Source: JABDGM01 sp046349975 (GTDB taxonomy: Bacteria; Planctomycetota; Planctomycetia; Pirellulales; Lacipirellulaceae). From it: a stretch of 64,000 bases of DNA. Within the stretch, counting starts at the first letter, position 1. Each line of letters begins with the position of its first letter. A program made the position numbers and the translations under genes. Under the pieces are notes generated by a model that was given only the letters and a program-made list of their open reading frames with translations, was not told the origin of the DNA and made no database searches. Location: the NCBI GenBank assembly GCA_046349975.1, contig JAXMBH010000004.1:248001-312000 (forward strand), given 5' to 3'. Of this stretch, positions 35,417 through 44,384 are shown piece by piece.

Positions 35417-37045
35417 CTACGCTGCTCGTTGCCGAGCTCGCTTGCCGCTCGATGGATGCCGAATCGGCAGCGTTACCGTAAACTTCGAACCTTTGCCGGG
35501 ACCATCGCTGTGCGGCACGATTTGACCGTCGTGCTCTTCCACAATGCGGTACGAAATCGACAATCCTAAACCAGTCCCCTGCCCACCTCGACGCCGCGTA
35601 AAGAATGGCTCAAACAAGTGCTTCAGCACCTCTTCGCTCATCCCGCAGCCGTTGTCTTCCACCACGAGCCGCGCTTCGGAATCACTGCGCGTGATCGATA
35701 GGGTCACCGCTCCGCCTGGCTCCACGCTATCGAGGCCGTTCGTGATCAAATTGAGCACTACCTGCTTCATTTCTTGCGGGCAGATTTCCACGATGACGGG
35801 TCCACCGTCGCGCAAGACCACATGCTTGTTCTGGTACTTGCCCAGGTGGCGGATCATCTCGATGACCCCCGCCACGAGTTCGCGGAAGTCGGTATTTTGC
35901 CGCTCGGGGTCGCCCATCCGCGAAAAATCGAGCAACTTTTCTGTGATCTGTTTGCAGCGAAACGCTTCCTTCTGAATCATGTCTAGATAATTCAGCACAA
36001 TGTCGCGATCCGAACTTTGGTCGGCGCTGCTGTGCGACAGCAACTCCGATAACCGGCTCTCCAGCGACTCGCTGCACATCGCGATTGAAGCCAGCGGGTT
36101 GTTGATCTCGTGCGCCACACCCGCGGCCAGAAAGCCCACGCTCGCCAGCTGCTCGCTGCGCACGACTTGCTTCGTCCGCTCGCGCACTTGGCAATCGAGA
36201 TCGTCGCGAATCTCTTGGAACCGCGCGGTCATGTCGTTCATCGACTCGGCCAGCTCCCGCATCTCGTCTTCGCTTTCGAGCCGGATGCGATGATCGAACT
36301 GCCCAGCCGCCACCTTTCGCGATCCGCTTACCAACGTCGACAATGGCCGCGCAATCCACTTGCGAAACAACTGCACCGCCGCGATCAACAGCACCGACGT
36401 CAGCACCGTCGTCGTCCACGCGAGCCCAATCGCAAAGCGGTACTCGTTGCGCACATCGGAAGCCAGCTGCCGAAATCGATCGTGCAAGTAGCTCGGAAGT
36501 TTATTCGTCAGGTCCCGTAACCGGTCCACATCGCTCGCTAGTTGGCTGACCGCCTCACGATTATCGAGCAGCCAATCTGGTGCTTCACCCGAATCGAACT
36601 TCTTAATCCGTGCAATTACTCCATCAATGTCGCGCAGGGTCTCGCGTTCGTAGCGGTCATCGCTAATCGCCAAATCGGTGCGGGCCCGGTTCGAATCAAG
36701 CTGCTCCCGGTAATGCCCGAGCGCCTGGCAAAACAGATCGAGCCGTGCGTGATAGTGCTGCCACAATAACTGCTCCGACTCCGCCACGGCCGGCGAATTG
36801 TCGAACGCGGTGTCCAGGGTTTGCCGGTCATGCAGTTGATTGAGCACTTCGTGCAGCCCCGCCACCTGGTCGCGCAGCTTATCAGCCAGCGGCAACTCGC
36901 CCGATCGTACGCTGAGACTCTTCGCCAAACTGCGATATGCGTACAAGCCGTAACACGCGCTGCCAAACAGCGTGAGCACCGAAATCGCGAACAGCCCCAG
37001 CCCCAGCTGCAGCTTGCGGCGAATTGGCCAGTGCGAAAAAAGCAC
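35417..37045 (-). CDS. Membrane sensor histidine kinase, NtrB-like
   Basis: A 542-residue kinase. The GTG at 37045 is fixed by an AAGGAGGT site at 37051-37058 (five-base spacing); a longer frame reaching 37210 encodes only low-quality leader sequence. A first helix (about residues 17-38) and a second (about 205-225) flank a periplasmic sensor region of some 170 residues. Then come HAMP, a short coiled coil, HisKA with GVAHEINNPLASI (phosphorylatable His near 310) and a HATPase domain (NGLDSV, DNGCGMSEEVL, GTGLGLSIS). The partner is the NtrC-type regulator at 33964-35364. Sensor ligand unknown. Confidence 0.93.
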   Translation of the reverse strand: MLFSHWPIRRKLQLGLGLFAISVLTLFGSACYGLYAYRSLAKSLSVRSGELPLADKLRDQVAGLHEVLNQLHDRQTLDTAFDNSPAVAESEQLLWQHYHARLDLFCQALGHYREQLDSNRARTDLAISDDRYERETLRDIDGVIARIKKFDSGEAPDWLLDNREAVSQLASDVDRLRDLTNKLPSYLHDRFRQLASDVRNEYRFAIGLAWTTTVLTSVLLIAAVQLFRKWIARPLSTLVSGSRKVAAGQFDHRIRLESEDEMRELAESMNDMTARFQEIRDDLDCQVRERTKQVVRSEQLASVGFLAAGVAHEINNPLASIAMCSESLESRLSELLSHSSADQSSDRDIVLNYLDMIQKEAFRCKQITEKLLDFSRMGDPERQNTDFRELVAGVIEMIRHLGKYQNKHVVLRDGGPVIVEICPQEMKQVVLNLITNGLDSVEPGGAVTLSITRSDSEARLVVEDNGCGMSEEVLKHLFEPFFTRRRGGQGTGLGLSISYRIVEEHDGQIVPHSDGPGKGSKFTVTLPIRHPSSGKRARQRAA

Positions 37046-37050
37046 GTGCG

Positions 37051-37058
37051 ACCTCCTT
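37051..37058 (-). promoter_or_regulatory. Ribosome-binding site that fixes the histidine kinase GTG start
   Basis: AAGGAGGT on the minus strand, five bases from the GTG at 37045; a full-length anti-16S match. Confidence 0.85.
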
Positions 37059-37268
37059 GTCGCGCAATCGGCAACCACCGATCGTGCCGTGGGTGAACGT
37101 CTTCCTGAGCTCGGGACGGAATTCGATACGCTGACTTTCACCGGCAACGGGACGCCGGCATTGTTTTGCGGCGGGAGTGTAACAGAGAACCCCAGCGAGC
37201 GGAAGCGCAAGGGAGCGTGCTAGCATGCCGCCCCTCGACCTCGGCTCGATCCACACGAGTTACTCGGT

Positions 37269-38450
37269 TTAGTAGCGGTTCACGCGCCGCAGCAACAGCA
37301 TGCCGGCAATCGCCAGGACAACATTTCCGAGCCACACCGACCACGGCGGAAAGGCGCCATCCTTGGCCTGATCGACGCTCACTGCCAGCAACGGGTAGTA
37401 CACCAGTAAGATCGGCAAGAAGCAAATGAAGAAGCTCGCGATAAACTCGCTAAACCGCATCCACACTGACACGGGAATCCCGATCAGCACGAAGCAGAAA
37501 CAACTGAAGCCATTCGCCCATCGCCGCCACGGCTCTGTATGCAGCCGACAGAGCCGCGTCTTCGCGTTCTCGATCTCTTTGTCATTTGATTTCCAAGCAA
37601 AACTCGAGATCGAATCGAAGTCGCCGGTCATCATGCCGAACGCCGCTTGCGCAATATTCGCTTGCTGGACATTCGCCACAACTTTCTCCTGCTCCCGAAT
37701 GGCTGGCCCAATTTCGGACAGAGCATAATTCGATGGGCTGCGGTTCTTTTGCGTCGAACCCGTGAGGTCCTCGACCGAAATCACGTACTCGAACTTGCCG
37801 GGGTCGCTGTAATTGATCGCTCCCTGCATTTCGAAGTTATGAAACGTCACGATCAACTTGCCTTCGTCCGAAACAAGCGTCATCTCGGCGTCTTCCGCCG
37901 TAATCGTCCACGTCTGTTGATTCTCACCGCCCTGCAAAATCAGCGTTGGCGAAATCAACTTGTGGCCGTCGACATCCCGCACGGTGATGTTGGCTTTGCC
38001 GAGATTGTAGGTCCGCTTCAGCCGCAGCTGGCTATACGTCACCTCTTCGATTGACGACAAGAATACGCGGCGGACGCCCATCATGCCCCAACTCACCGCG
38101 ACATCGTTGATCACCACCGCCGCGAAGCTCACAAACGCCGCCAGTATGAGCGTCGGCCAAACGAGCGTCATTGGCGAGATGCCGAGCGACTTCACGGCCA
38201 CGATCTCGTTGTACGATGCCATCCGCCCGTACACGCTCGTCGTCGCCAGCAGCATCGTGCCCGGCACCGCAAACTGCATCGCCTGCGGAATCAGGTACGG
38301 CGTCATCCGGGCGAGCGGCCCCAGGCCGATCCCCTTATCGACCGCCTCCTTGCCGATCAGCACGACGAAGATCAGCATCGTTAGCCCGGTCAGCGTCAGC
38401 AGAAAGACCTTCAGCAGGTCGAACAGCACGTAGCGAGTCAGGATCCGCAT
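37269..38450 (-). CDS. LptF/LptG-family permease
   Basis: A 393-residue membrane protein with the LptF/G fold: N-terminal helices with RYVLFDLLKVFLLTLTGL, a helix pair before a large periplasmic jelly-roll (about 145-270, with VSWGMMGVRRVFLSSIEEVT at its beginning), and three C-terminal helices with CFVLIGIPVSVWMRFSEF. These permeases extract lipopolysaccharide-like lipids with an LptB ATPase. Only one gene is found here, so it cannot be told whether it is F or G. The internal segment around residues 255-320 is longer than in enteric LptG. Confidence 0.82.
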   Translation of the reverse strand: MRILTRYVLFDLLKVFLLTLTGLTMLIFVVLIGKEAVDKGIGLGPLARMTPYLIPQAMQFAVPGTMLLATTSVYGRMASYNEIVAVKSLGISPMTLVWPTLILAAFVSFAAVVINDVAVSWGMMGVRRVFLSSIEEVTYSQLRLKRTYNLGKANITVRDVDGHKLISPTLILQGGENQQTWTITAEDAEMTLVSDEGKLIVTFHNFEMQGAINYSDPGKFEYVISVEDLTGSTQKNRSPSNYALSEIGPAIREQEKVVANVQQANIAQAAFGMMTGDFDSISSFAWKSNDKEIENAKTRLCRLHTEPWRRWANGFSCFCFVLIGIPVSVWMRFSEFIASFFICFLPILLVYYPLLAVSVDQAKDGAFPPWSVWLGNVVLAIAGMLLLRRVNRY

Positions 38451-38731
38451 GAAGGGGCTTACAGGTTAGGCGCCTGGGGCAAAGTCTTCACTGCCCCCGA
38501 CGAACTGGACGAACAGTCGCGAGTCGAACTGCCGAGCAAGTGGCGCAGCGGCGAAACACTTTAGCAAGGCCACCGCCGATTCAACAACGACAAATCTAAA
38601 AACAACTCCCTTCCCCCACCGGTCGTCCGCTAGCAGCCGCGCGAAGCGGAGCTTCTACGAACACCAACTCGGGTGAGCAACATTGACACGCTCCCCACAA
38701 ATTACTACAAGTCTCGTTCCTCATTCCAAAC

Positions 38732-39391
38732 ATGCAGCCCTCCTTTGCCCCGCGTTCCCGCCTTCAACTCCGAGTGACACACATGCCCAACCAGCGCGCT
38801 GCTCTCCAACCAACGTGGTGGCAAGTCTTCATGGATGTTCTGCTGCACCGCCGCGTGCGCATTACGGCCATCATCTTCCTCGCCCTGATCATTGAAGACC
38901 TGGTTACTCGGGTCGTTCCGCATAATCTGTTCAACATACACGACTACAAAGTCTTACTCGGCCTCGCGTTCATCGCTAACGGCGTTGGCCTTCGCACGTG
39001 GGCTGCCGGTACGCTCAAGAAACGTACGCACCTCGCCACTGGCGGACCGTACCAACTCGTCCGCCATCCGCTGTATATCGGCTCGTTTCTCATGATGCTC
39101 GGTTTTTGCTTTCTCGTTGATGACCCGGAGAACATCTGGTTCGTGGTGGGGCCAATTTTGTTGCTGTACGTTGTCCGCATATTGCACGAAGAGAAGCATC
39201 TCGCCGAATTGTTCCCCGACGAATGGCCGGCGTTTGCGCAGTCTGTGCCGCGGTTCTTTCCGCGACGGCTGCCGACGAATCTGTTCGCCGATTGGAGCAC
39301 GCACCAATGGATGAAGAACCGCGAGTACCGCCTGGTCGGGGCTGCGATACTCGGCCTCATTGGCATCCAACTGTGGCATCTGATTTTATGA
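38732..39391 (+). CDS. Isoprenylcysteine carboxyl methyltransferase-like membrane protein
   Basis: A 219-residue membrane protein; an ATG at 38783 is an alternative start that removes a 17-residue arginine-rich leader. Four or five helices are predicted. The methyltransferase core GGPYQLVRHPLYIGSFLMML (about 117-136) and a downstream EEKHLAELFPDEW region are the SAM-binding signatures of the ICMT/PEMT family in bacteria. Bacterial members methylate lipids or small amines; the substrate is unknown. It is divergent from the LptF/G gene. Confidence 0.8.
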   Translation: MQPSFAPRSRLQLRVTHMPNQRAALQPTWWQVFMDVLLHRRVRITAIIFLALIIEDLVTRVVPHNLFNIHDYKVLLGLAFIANGVGLRTWAAGTLKKRTHLATGGPYQLVRHPLYIGSFLMMLGFCFLVDDPENIWFVVGPILLLYVVRILHEEKHLAELFPDEWPAFAQSVPRFFPRRLPTNLFADWSTHQWMKNREYRLVGAAILGLIGIQLWHLIL

Positions 39392-39445
39392 CGACTCCCG
39401 GCAATCGCAGCAGGATTCTTGCGAAGCCAGCGACGACAGGTTTTG

Positions 39446-40759
39446 CTATACGCGCTCGGTGTCTTCGCCGATCGTGGGCCGAGCTTCGCGAAGCTGCTGC
39501 ATGATGCCACGGATTGCGGCGCTGTATTGGCGAACGGCTTCGGTATAGTCGCCGCGCTCTTTGGCGGCCTCGCCTTCGCTCCGAGCCGCCTCGAAGGCGT
39601 GCCAGTCGACATCCGGTTCTGGCGAACCGTTATTCGGCAGCTCGCGCAGCTTTGCGGCAAACTCGGCGAGCACGGCGACGAACTTTCCGTTGAGCGCACA
39701 CTGGGTCTTGCGATATGGCCCATTGCCGTACGGACCGCCGATGGGGTCGATCGTCGGATAAGCGTTGGCGTGCGCAGTACGAAATGCGAGCCCGGCGCCA
39801 GCCGAGGCGGCGAAGCCGATCGCGGAAAACATGGCGCCGATCCAATACTGATTGACCAGGCAGTAGATGAGCGTGGCCAGGCATGCCCCGGCCGCTAACC
39901 AGAGTGGTCCGGAAGACGTCGCCACCGATTCGGCACGCGGTGCGTCGCTCGCGGAATCGCGGGCGGCAATCTGCGGCGTCGCACCGTTTACTTCGGCGAT
40001 GACGACCGAAATGTTATCTGGGCCGCCGCGCAAGTTCGCGAGGTCCACGAGCGTCTCCGCCGCTTCCCCGGGATCGAGGCAACGCAACACCGCTCCCAAC
40101 TCGGCGTCGTTGATCGGCCCGCTCAGCCCATCGCTGCAAATGAGAAACTTGTCACCGGTGCGCGCTTCAAACGGTCCTTCCAAGTCGACGTGCACGGTCG
40201 GATGCGGCCCGAGCGAACGCGTGATAACGTTCTTGGGTATATAGGCCGGCACATCGGCCTCAGACATTTGCCCGGCCGCGGCCATTTCCCAGACCAGGCT
40301 GTGATCAAACGTGAGCTGCTCGAGCACGTCGCCGCGGAGCCGATACACGCGGCTATCGCCGATATGCGCCACCAGCGCCCCTTGCGGCAAGAGCACGAGG
40401 CAACTGCACGTAGTGCCCATGCCCTGAAAGCCGATGCTGCTCTGTCCCTTGGCATGAATCGCATTATTGGCATCGCGAATGGCTTGCCGCAGCGCTGCGG
40501 GCGGATAGAGATCGCGCAGTTTGAAGTAGTTGTGCGTGATGTTGTCGACGGCCATTTTGCTGGCCAGTTCGCCGGCTGCGTGGGCACCCATGCCGTCGGC
40601 GACCATGAGCAGATGGCCGCGGGTCGCCCAGATGTTCACGTTCTGCGTGACGAAAACGGCAAGCGAGTCCTGGTTGTTGGTGCGGCGCATGCCAAGATCG
40701 CTCACCGAAGCATGCTTCAGGACAAACGTAGGGCAGATGACGTTGTCGGTGCTCGACAT
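39446..40759 (-). CDS. PP2C-family serine/threonine phosphatase with membrane tail
   Basis: A 437-residue protein starting at the ATG at 40759; an open frame continues to 41848 but is without family similarity and overlaps another gene. The PP2C domain (about 12-260) shows SDLGMRRTNNQDSLAV, VADGMGAHAAGELAS, GMGTTCSCLVL, HIGDSRVYRLR, ICSDGLSG and GGPDNISVVI, with metal-binding aspartates intact. Two membrane helices (about 285-330) precede a helical C-terminal tail. It probably reverses serine/threonine kinase signalling, of which planctomycetes have many, at the inner membrane. Confidence 0.92.
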   Translation of the reverse strand: MSSTDNVICPTFVLKHASVSDLGMRRTNNQDSLAVFVTQNVNIWATRGHLLMVADGMGAHAAGELASKMAVDNITHNYFKLRDLYPPAALRQAIRDANNAIHAKGQSSIGFQGMGTTCSCLVLLPQGALVAHIGDSRVYRLRGDVLEQLTFDHSLVWEMAAAGQMSEADVPAYIPKNVITRSLGPHPTVHVDLEGPFEARTGDKFLICSDGLSGPINDAELGAVLRCLDPGEAAETLVDLANLRGGPDNISVVIAEVNGATPQIAARDSASDAPRAESVATSSGPLWLAAGACLATLIYCLVNQYWIGAMFSAIGFAASAGAGLAFRTAHANAYPTIDPIGGPYGNGPYRKTQCALNGKFVAVLAEFAAKLRELPNNGSPEPDVDWHAFEAARSEGEAAKERGDYTEAVRQYSAAIRGIMQQLREARPTIGEDTERV

Positions 40760-40979
40760 GCGTGGCAGCAGGGAAGTTAGAGCGTGAAGGAACGATGAAG
40801 ATCGCCGGCTGCTAGCGTTGCAGTGGGAACGATTAAGGCGAATCTGTCTGAAACGTGGGGAATTCCATTGTATCCCGGCAAAATGTCGGCGGAAACTGCT
40901 GGCCGGCATGGGGTTAGGTTTTCGCAGGGTCGCCAGCGCTCGACGCCCGTCGCATAGAGTCATCGCAACCTGCCCACAT

Positions 40980-41095
40980 TGTAGTAGGCGCGCTCCGCCG
41001 TGCCGTAACAGCCGCGGCAGCAAACCCTGCAATCTGACCGAATCGCGATGCCGCACCAGCTCCCAGCAACGGCACGGCGGAGCGTGCCTGCTACA
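40980..41095. repeat. Inverted pair of GGCACGGCGGAGCGTGCC-type repeats
   Basis: A 25-nt copy at 41071-41095 faces an inverted copy at 40980-41004 that differs at two positions. The copy at 48970-48994 is identical to 41071-41095. The pair sits in the 447-nt gap between the PP2C and PEGA genes. Confidence 0.8.
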
Positions 41096-41206
41096 GAAGC
41101 GGATGGGCTGGCATGGTTGGCGGCCAGCTTCTATACTTCGCCCCCTCGTCTCCTGGTTCTTTCGTTCGTTCGAACACATTCTTTGCCTCGTCGGCCGAGT
41201 CGGCTT

Positions 41207-41830
41207 ATGCCCGCTCCAACGAAGTTGCGCCACAATCATCGTCGTTTGCTCTCTGCCTGGCTGCTCATTGCGATGCTGCTGCCGGCGGCGGGCTGCGTGC
41301 GGCGCCGGCTCAACGTGCGCACCAACCCGCCGGGGGCGCTCGTGTATGTCGACAACCAGCAGATCGGCACGACGCCCTGCTCGGTCGACTTCACCTACTA
41401 CGGCACGCGCGAGATTCGCCTTATTAAGCCGGGCTACGAAACGCTGACCGTCAACCAGCCGATTCCGACGCCGTGGTACCAGTACCCTGGATTGGACTTC
41501 ATCAGCGAGAACCTCGTCGCGACGAAGATTCGCGACAACCGCACGGTGACGTACGACCTCGCGCCGCAGGTGATCGTGCCGACGGAGCAGCTCATTGGCC
41601 GCGGCAACCAACTGCGGCAAGACGCGCTGCAATACCCAGTCGCCCCAGCCGGCGCGACGATACCTGCCGCGGGTCCGCCGGTGGCGCCTGGAGTTCCGGT
41701 TGGCCCGGCCGTTCCAGTCGGTCCGCCCATCCCGGCCGGCGCGGCACCACCGACATTCTCTCCAGCGCCCGCAGCGGCGCCGTTGGTTGCTCCGCCGAGC
41801 ACCGAGCCGCAGCGATTGCCGGCGCCGTGA
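41207..41830 (+). CDS. PEGA-domain lipoprotein with proline-rich tail
   Basis: A 207-residue lipoprotein from the ATG at 41207; the lipobox LLPAAGC is near residues 22-28. A PEGA domain follows directly (about 30-80: VRTNPPGALVYVDNQQIGTTP with VDFTYYGTREIRLIKPGYET), then a short polar domain with PTPWYQYPGLDFISENLVAT. From about residue 140 the protein is a low-complexity Pro/Ala/Val/Gly-rich tail with repeated VPVGP and PAAGP units. A surface or cell-wall attached role is likely. Frames upstream of 41207 run through the repeats at 40980-41095 and are not used. Confidence 0.85.
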   Translation: MPAPTKLRHNHRRLLSAWLLIAMLLPAAGCVRRRLNVRTNPPGALVYVDNQQIGTTPCSVDFTYYGTREIRLIKPGYETLTVNQPIPTPWYQYPGLDFISENLVATKIRDNRTVTYDLAPQVIVPTEQLIGRGNQLRQDALQYPVAPAGATIPAAGPPVAPGVPVGPAVPVGPPIPAGAAPPTFSPAPAAAPLVAPPSTEPQRLPAP

Positions 41831-42203
41831 TGTTGGCGTTGGTATCATCGTTGGTTGGGATTCCCGGCCAGTAATTTCCCGGCGATGCGTAGCATCGCGG
41901 CTATCTCGTGGTGTTGGGAGTGTGCGTATTTCCCGAGAGAGGACGAGTTATTCTCAAGGGGAAAAGTTCTTTTGGGGTGATCCTGTGGGACCAGCCAAGG
42001 TCGCGTTGTGAGCAAGGTGCGCAAGACTCCCCCCTCGGGATTTTGCGCATCTTGGCGCCAATGGTTCGTGTTGGTCTTCATTTGGGCGCGCGGCGGTTGG
42101 GCAGCACAACGTGGGCGTCGGCGGGGAGGACTTGCCGGGGCCGCAGCCCGGAGGGCTGGGTTATGTGGGCGCGCGCTCTGCTGCGCTGCGCGGTTTAACG
42201 GGT

Positions 42204-42230
42204 GATAGTGGATAGTGGATAGTGGATAGT
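42204..42230. repeat. Short tandem repeat, unit GATAGTG
   Basis: Three full units of seven nucleotides and a partial fourth. Seven is not a multiple of three, so it is not coding. Confidence 0.8.
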
Positions 42231-42279
42231 TGCTGGTTGGGGGTATGTGGCGGCTTTTTGTGGTGGTGTGGATGGTTTG

Positions 42280-42311
42280 GCTGACAGCTGAGAGCTAATA
42301 GCTGACAGCTT
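42280..42311. repeat. TAGCTGACAGC-type low-complexity repeat
   Basis: Interleaved AGCTGACAGCT/AGCTAATAGCT units. Related runs are at 47884-47916 and 47951-48003. Confidence 0.7.
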
Positions 42312-42600
42312 CTCAAAAAAAATGCTGGGCCCAGTGGAGTGTAGCCTGGGGGAACTTGACGCGCATGATCACACCGCTCGCGAAGGAGCGGGGATGGCAA
42401 CGACGTTCCGGCTACACCGCAACCGCCAGGCTCAAGGGCTGCTCCGCGGGACCGGAGATCTGACCTCCGGCGAGACGTCTACGTTGCAGCACACTCGGGG
42501 CTCGGTCGGCCATTTCAAGACAGAGCCTAGCAAAGGCGGTGGCTCTTTTCAACAAAAATAGTGGAAAGATTTACAGTGATGATATTTCAGGGGGGGTGCG

Positions 42601-42656
42601 GGGTCGGGAGACCCGCGCACAGCAAGAGGGGTCGGGAGACCCGCGCACAGCAAGAG
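42601..42656. repeat. Perfect tandem duplication of a 28-nt unit
   Basis: Two identical copies, 42601-42628 and 42629-42656, beginning GGGTCGGGAGACCCGCGC. Each unit contains the palindrome GGGTC-GGGA-GACCC. Confidence 0.85.
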
Positions 42657-42902
42657 CAGATCCGGGCATAGCAATGATTCTATTTTGTGTTGCGGTGTCA
42701 AGCGGTGGGCCGAGTTGGGAATGGTGGGTGGGGAGCAAGGAATATCTTGGAGTCAATACACTGGCAAAGCCAGTGGCACCCGAGTGGCTTATTCACAAGC
42801 GGACGGCGGCTCGTTCACCCCTCCCTAACCCTCCCCGTCGAAGGGGAGGGAACCAATAGAAGACCTTTGTCAGGGGCAGGGTTGGAGAGAGAGGCGGCGA
42901 CA

Positions 42903-42998
42903 TCATTTTTTCCGCATGCCAAAGAACGCCACCGCAATTCCGATTATGAGTGCAACAGTAAACAGAATGATCATTTCTGCCGTGCTTAATCCGAACAT
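42903..42998 (-). CDS. Micro membrane protein of 31 residues
   Basis: A short frame, ATG at 42998 to TGA at 42903, too small for ordinary gene finding. It encodes one membrane helix with basic tail (FGLSTAEMIILFTVALII then VAFFGMRKK). The MFGLSTAEMII opening resembles TatA-type N termini but no amphipathic helix follows. A GGGAG site lies about 12 nt upstream, which is long. The case rests on the orderly hydrophobic-basic pattern and on being fourth in a row of minus-strand small membrane proteins. Confidence 0.45.
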   Translation of the reverse strand: MFGLSTAEMIILFTVALIIGIAVAFFGMRKK

Positions 42999-43077
42999 GG
43001 TATACGGCACTCCCGTGCTTCGCCTCTCACGGCTTTTAACTCTTGAACGCACCACAGATATCTATGTCGTGGAACTG

Positions 43078-43335
43078 CTATTCCTCACGCGGAATCGATC
43101 CATCAACGCACGAACGCCCCGCGTACATCAGCATCGACACGATACCCCATCCAAGTACTGCAATGGATGCAAGACTGAATAGAGACCACCCCTCGCTAAT
43201 CGCACTACACAGGGCAATTCCAAGACCAATCATAAGCCACGTGGCAATGCCGAGCGCTACATAGCGGTGTTGACGTCGAATGCGAGGTCGCCGATTCAGC
43301 TTTTCGTCCTCAGAATCAGTTCTTTGATCGTCCAT
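43078..43335 (-). CDS. Small two-helix membrane protein
   Basis: An 85-residue protein with a charged cytosolic N terminus (MDDQRTDSEDEKLNRRPRIR) and two helices (about residues 27-47 and 52-70). It shares the first seven residues and about 20 nt of DNA around the start with its upstream neighbour at 43379-43708, a trace of duplication. No known domain can be named. It is the third of four genes on the minus strand in a gene-poor region. Confidence 0.6.
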   Translation of the reverse strand: MDDQRTDSEDEKLNRRPRIRRQHRYVALGIATWLMIGLGIALCSAISEGWSLFSLASIAVLGWGIVSMLMYAGRSCVDGSIPREE

Positions 43336-43378
43336 ATGTGGTCCATTAGCCCGTTGGCCATCGCTAGGGTGTTACCTT

Positions 43379-43708
43379 TCAGGGCTTCTTGCTTCCCAGG
43401 GAAGGCCGATTGTCGAAACTGCGGTATTTCGTTTCTTCGATGTCGTTTGTTGATCGCCAGCGTTTCAAACGCATCCACACGGCGCATGCCAATAAGCCAA
43501 GAATAGCGCCGGCAAAAATCGTCGCAACGAAGCACGCGAGACCAGTTGCTTCGATGCCGAGTTTTCGGAGAGAGAAGTTGCCAACATCGTCGGCACACAA
43601 GATTCCAATTATGATCGGAACGATACAATCCAAGACGCCGAACCTGTGGCTGCAGCACTTCAGCCCTGCACCATTGCCGTTCTGTAGATCGGTTCTTTGA
43701 TCGTCCAT
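43379..43708 (-). CDS. Small two-helix membrane protein, paralogous N terminus
   Basis: About 109 residues from the ATG at 43708, chosen because the product then starts with MDDQRTD exactly as its neighbour does; an ATG at 43732 would add eight residues. Two hydrophobic segments lie near residues 25-45 and 53-76, followed by a basic, polar tail (RLKRWRSTNDIEETKYRS). Two cysteines sit together near residue 18. Function unknown. Confidence 0.6.
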   Translation of the reverse strand: MDDQRTDLQNGNGAGLKCCSHRFGVLDCIVPIIIGILCADDVGNFSLRKLGIEATGLACFVATIFAGAILGLLACAVWMRLKRWRSTNDIEETKYRSFDNRPSLGSKKP

Positions 43709-43760
43709 ACGTGATTGGAGTTGGGCACTCATACTCCCAGGATGGAGTTGATGTTCTTCG

Positions 43761-44048
43761 TCAATGCGCTACGCCAGTTGAAGTCCCAATGATGAGCGCG
43801 GCAAGGAAACAAACAACGAAGCCACCAAGACCATAAAAATACAATCTCCTGGCAGCGAGTCCTCGCGCGGTCAGGTCGGCAGGTCGATAAACGTACGAAA
43901 ACGGACCCGAGTACCACTTAGGAAATAGCGGCGCACCAGGCTTTCGATTTGCAGCGAAGCGGAACAGGTTTATCAATGACACGAGCCCGCATGCTATGCC
44001 ACTCATGCACGCCGCTACAAATGACAGCGTCGAAACTACTTCGAACAT
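43761..44048 (-). CDS. Small two-helix membrane protein
   Basis: A 95-residue protein with helices near residues 5-28 and 71-90. Between them is a polar loop with FRFAANRKPGAPLFPKWYSG and a PADLTARGLAARRLYFYG segment; the latter resembles short linkers in planctomycete membrane proteins but no domain is recognised. It is first in the run of four minus-strand small genes. Function unknown. Confidence 0.6.
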   Translation of the reverse strand: MFEVVSTLSFVAACMSGIACGLVSLINLFRFAANRKPGAPLFPKWYSGPFSYVYRPADLTARGLAARRLYFYGLGGFVVCFLAALIIGTSTGVAH

Positions 44049-44384
44049 TATTGCTCCTGAACTTCTGAAGCACGCTCAATCAGCTTCTGACTGGCGACAC
44101 TCGGTTCGTTCGCGGCCACTGACGGACATTGCGTTGTCGGTATCGGAGTTCAAGCGAGATTATACCACGCTAGAAACTCTGGAGACCGCCGGCTATCCCG
44201 GCGAGCGTTCGTGCGCACGAACTCGGAGGGTTCGCAGCCGATGCACGCTGCGACCCTGTCCGGGTCGTCGCTCAATCGACTCTTCTTGCCGGTGGTGTCG
44301 TCGCTGACGCTCCTCGACCACCGGCTAATGGCTTTCATCCCTGCGGGATGACGAGTCGTGCCGTGTTCCAGTGGGGTCGCAGGA

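Larger units (their letters stand above)
41831..42902. other. 1.07-kb gene-poor stretch full of simple and palindromic repeats
   Basis: Contains a GATAGTG tandem (42204-42230), a TAGCTGACAGC-type repeat (42280-42311), two identical 28-nt units in tandem (42601-42656), a CACTGGC-AAA-GCCAGTG hairpin (42759-42775) and a CCCTCCCC/GGGGAGGG hairpin (42829-42850). No gene is supportable; frames such as 42322-42561 look spurious. Confidence 0.7.

Noticed and set aside
40760..41848. A long minus-strand frame extending the PP2C gene to 41848 (about 360 extra codons)
   Set aside because: It runs antisense to the PEGA lipoprotein gene and through repeats, is Arg/His-rich, and has no family similarity; the PP2C opening starts at 40759.
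42322..42561. Possible 79-residue gene in the repeat-rich gap
   Set aside because: No ribosome-binding site, no domain, mixed composition, and surrounded by repeats.
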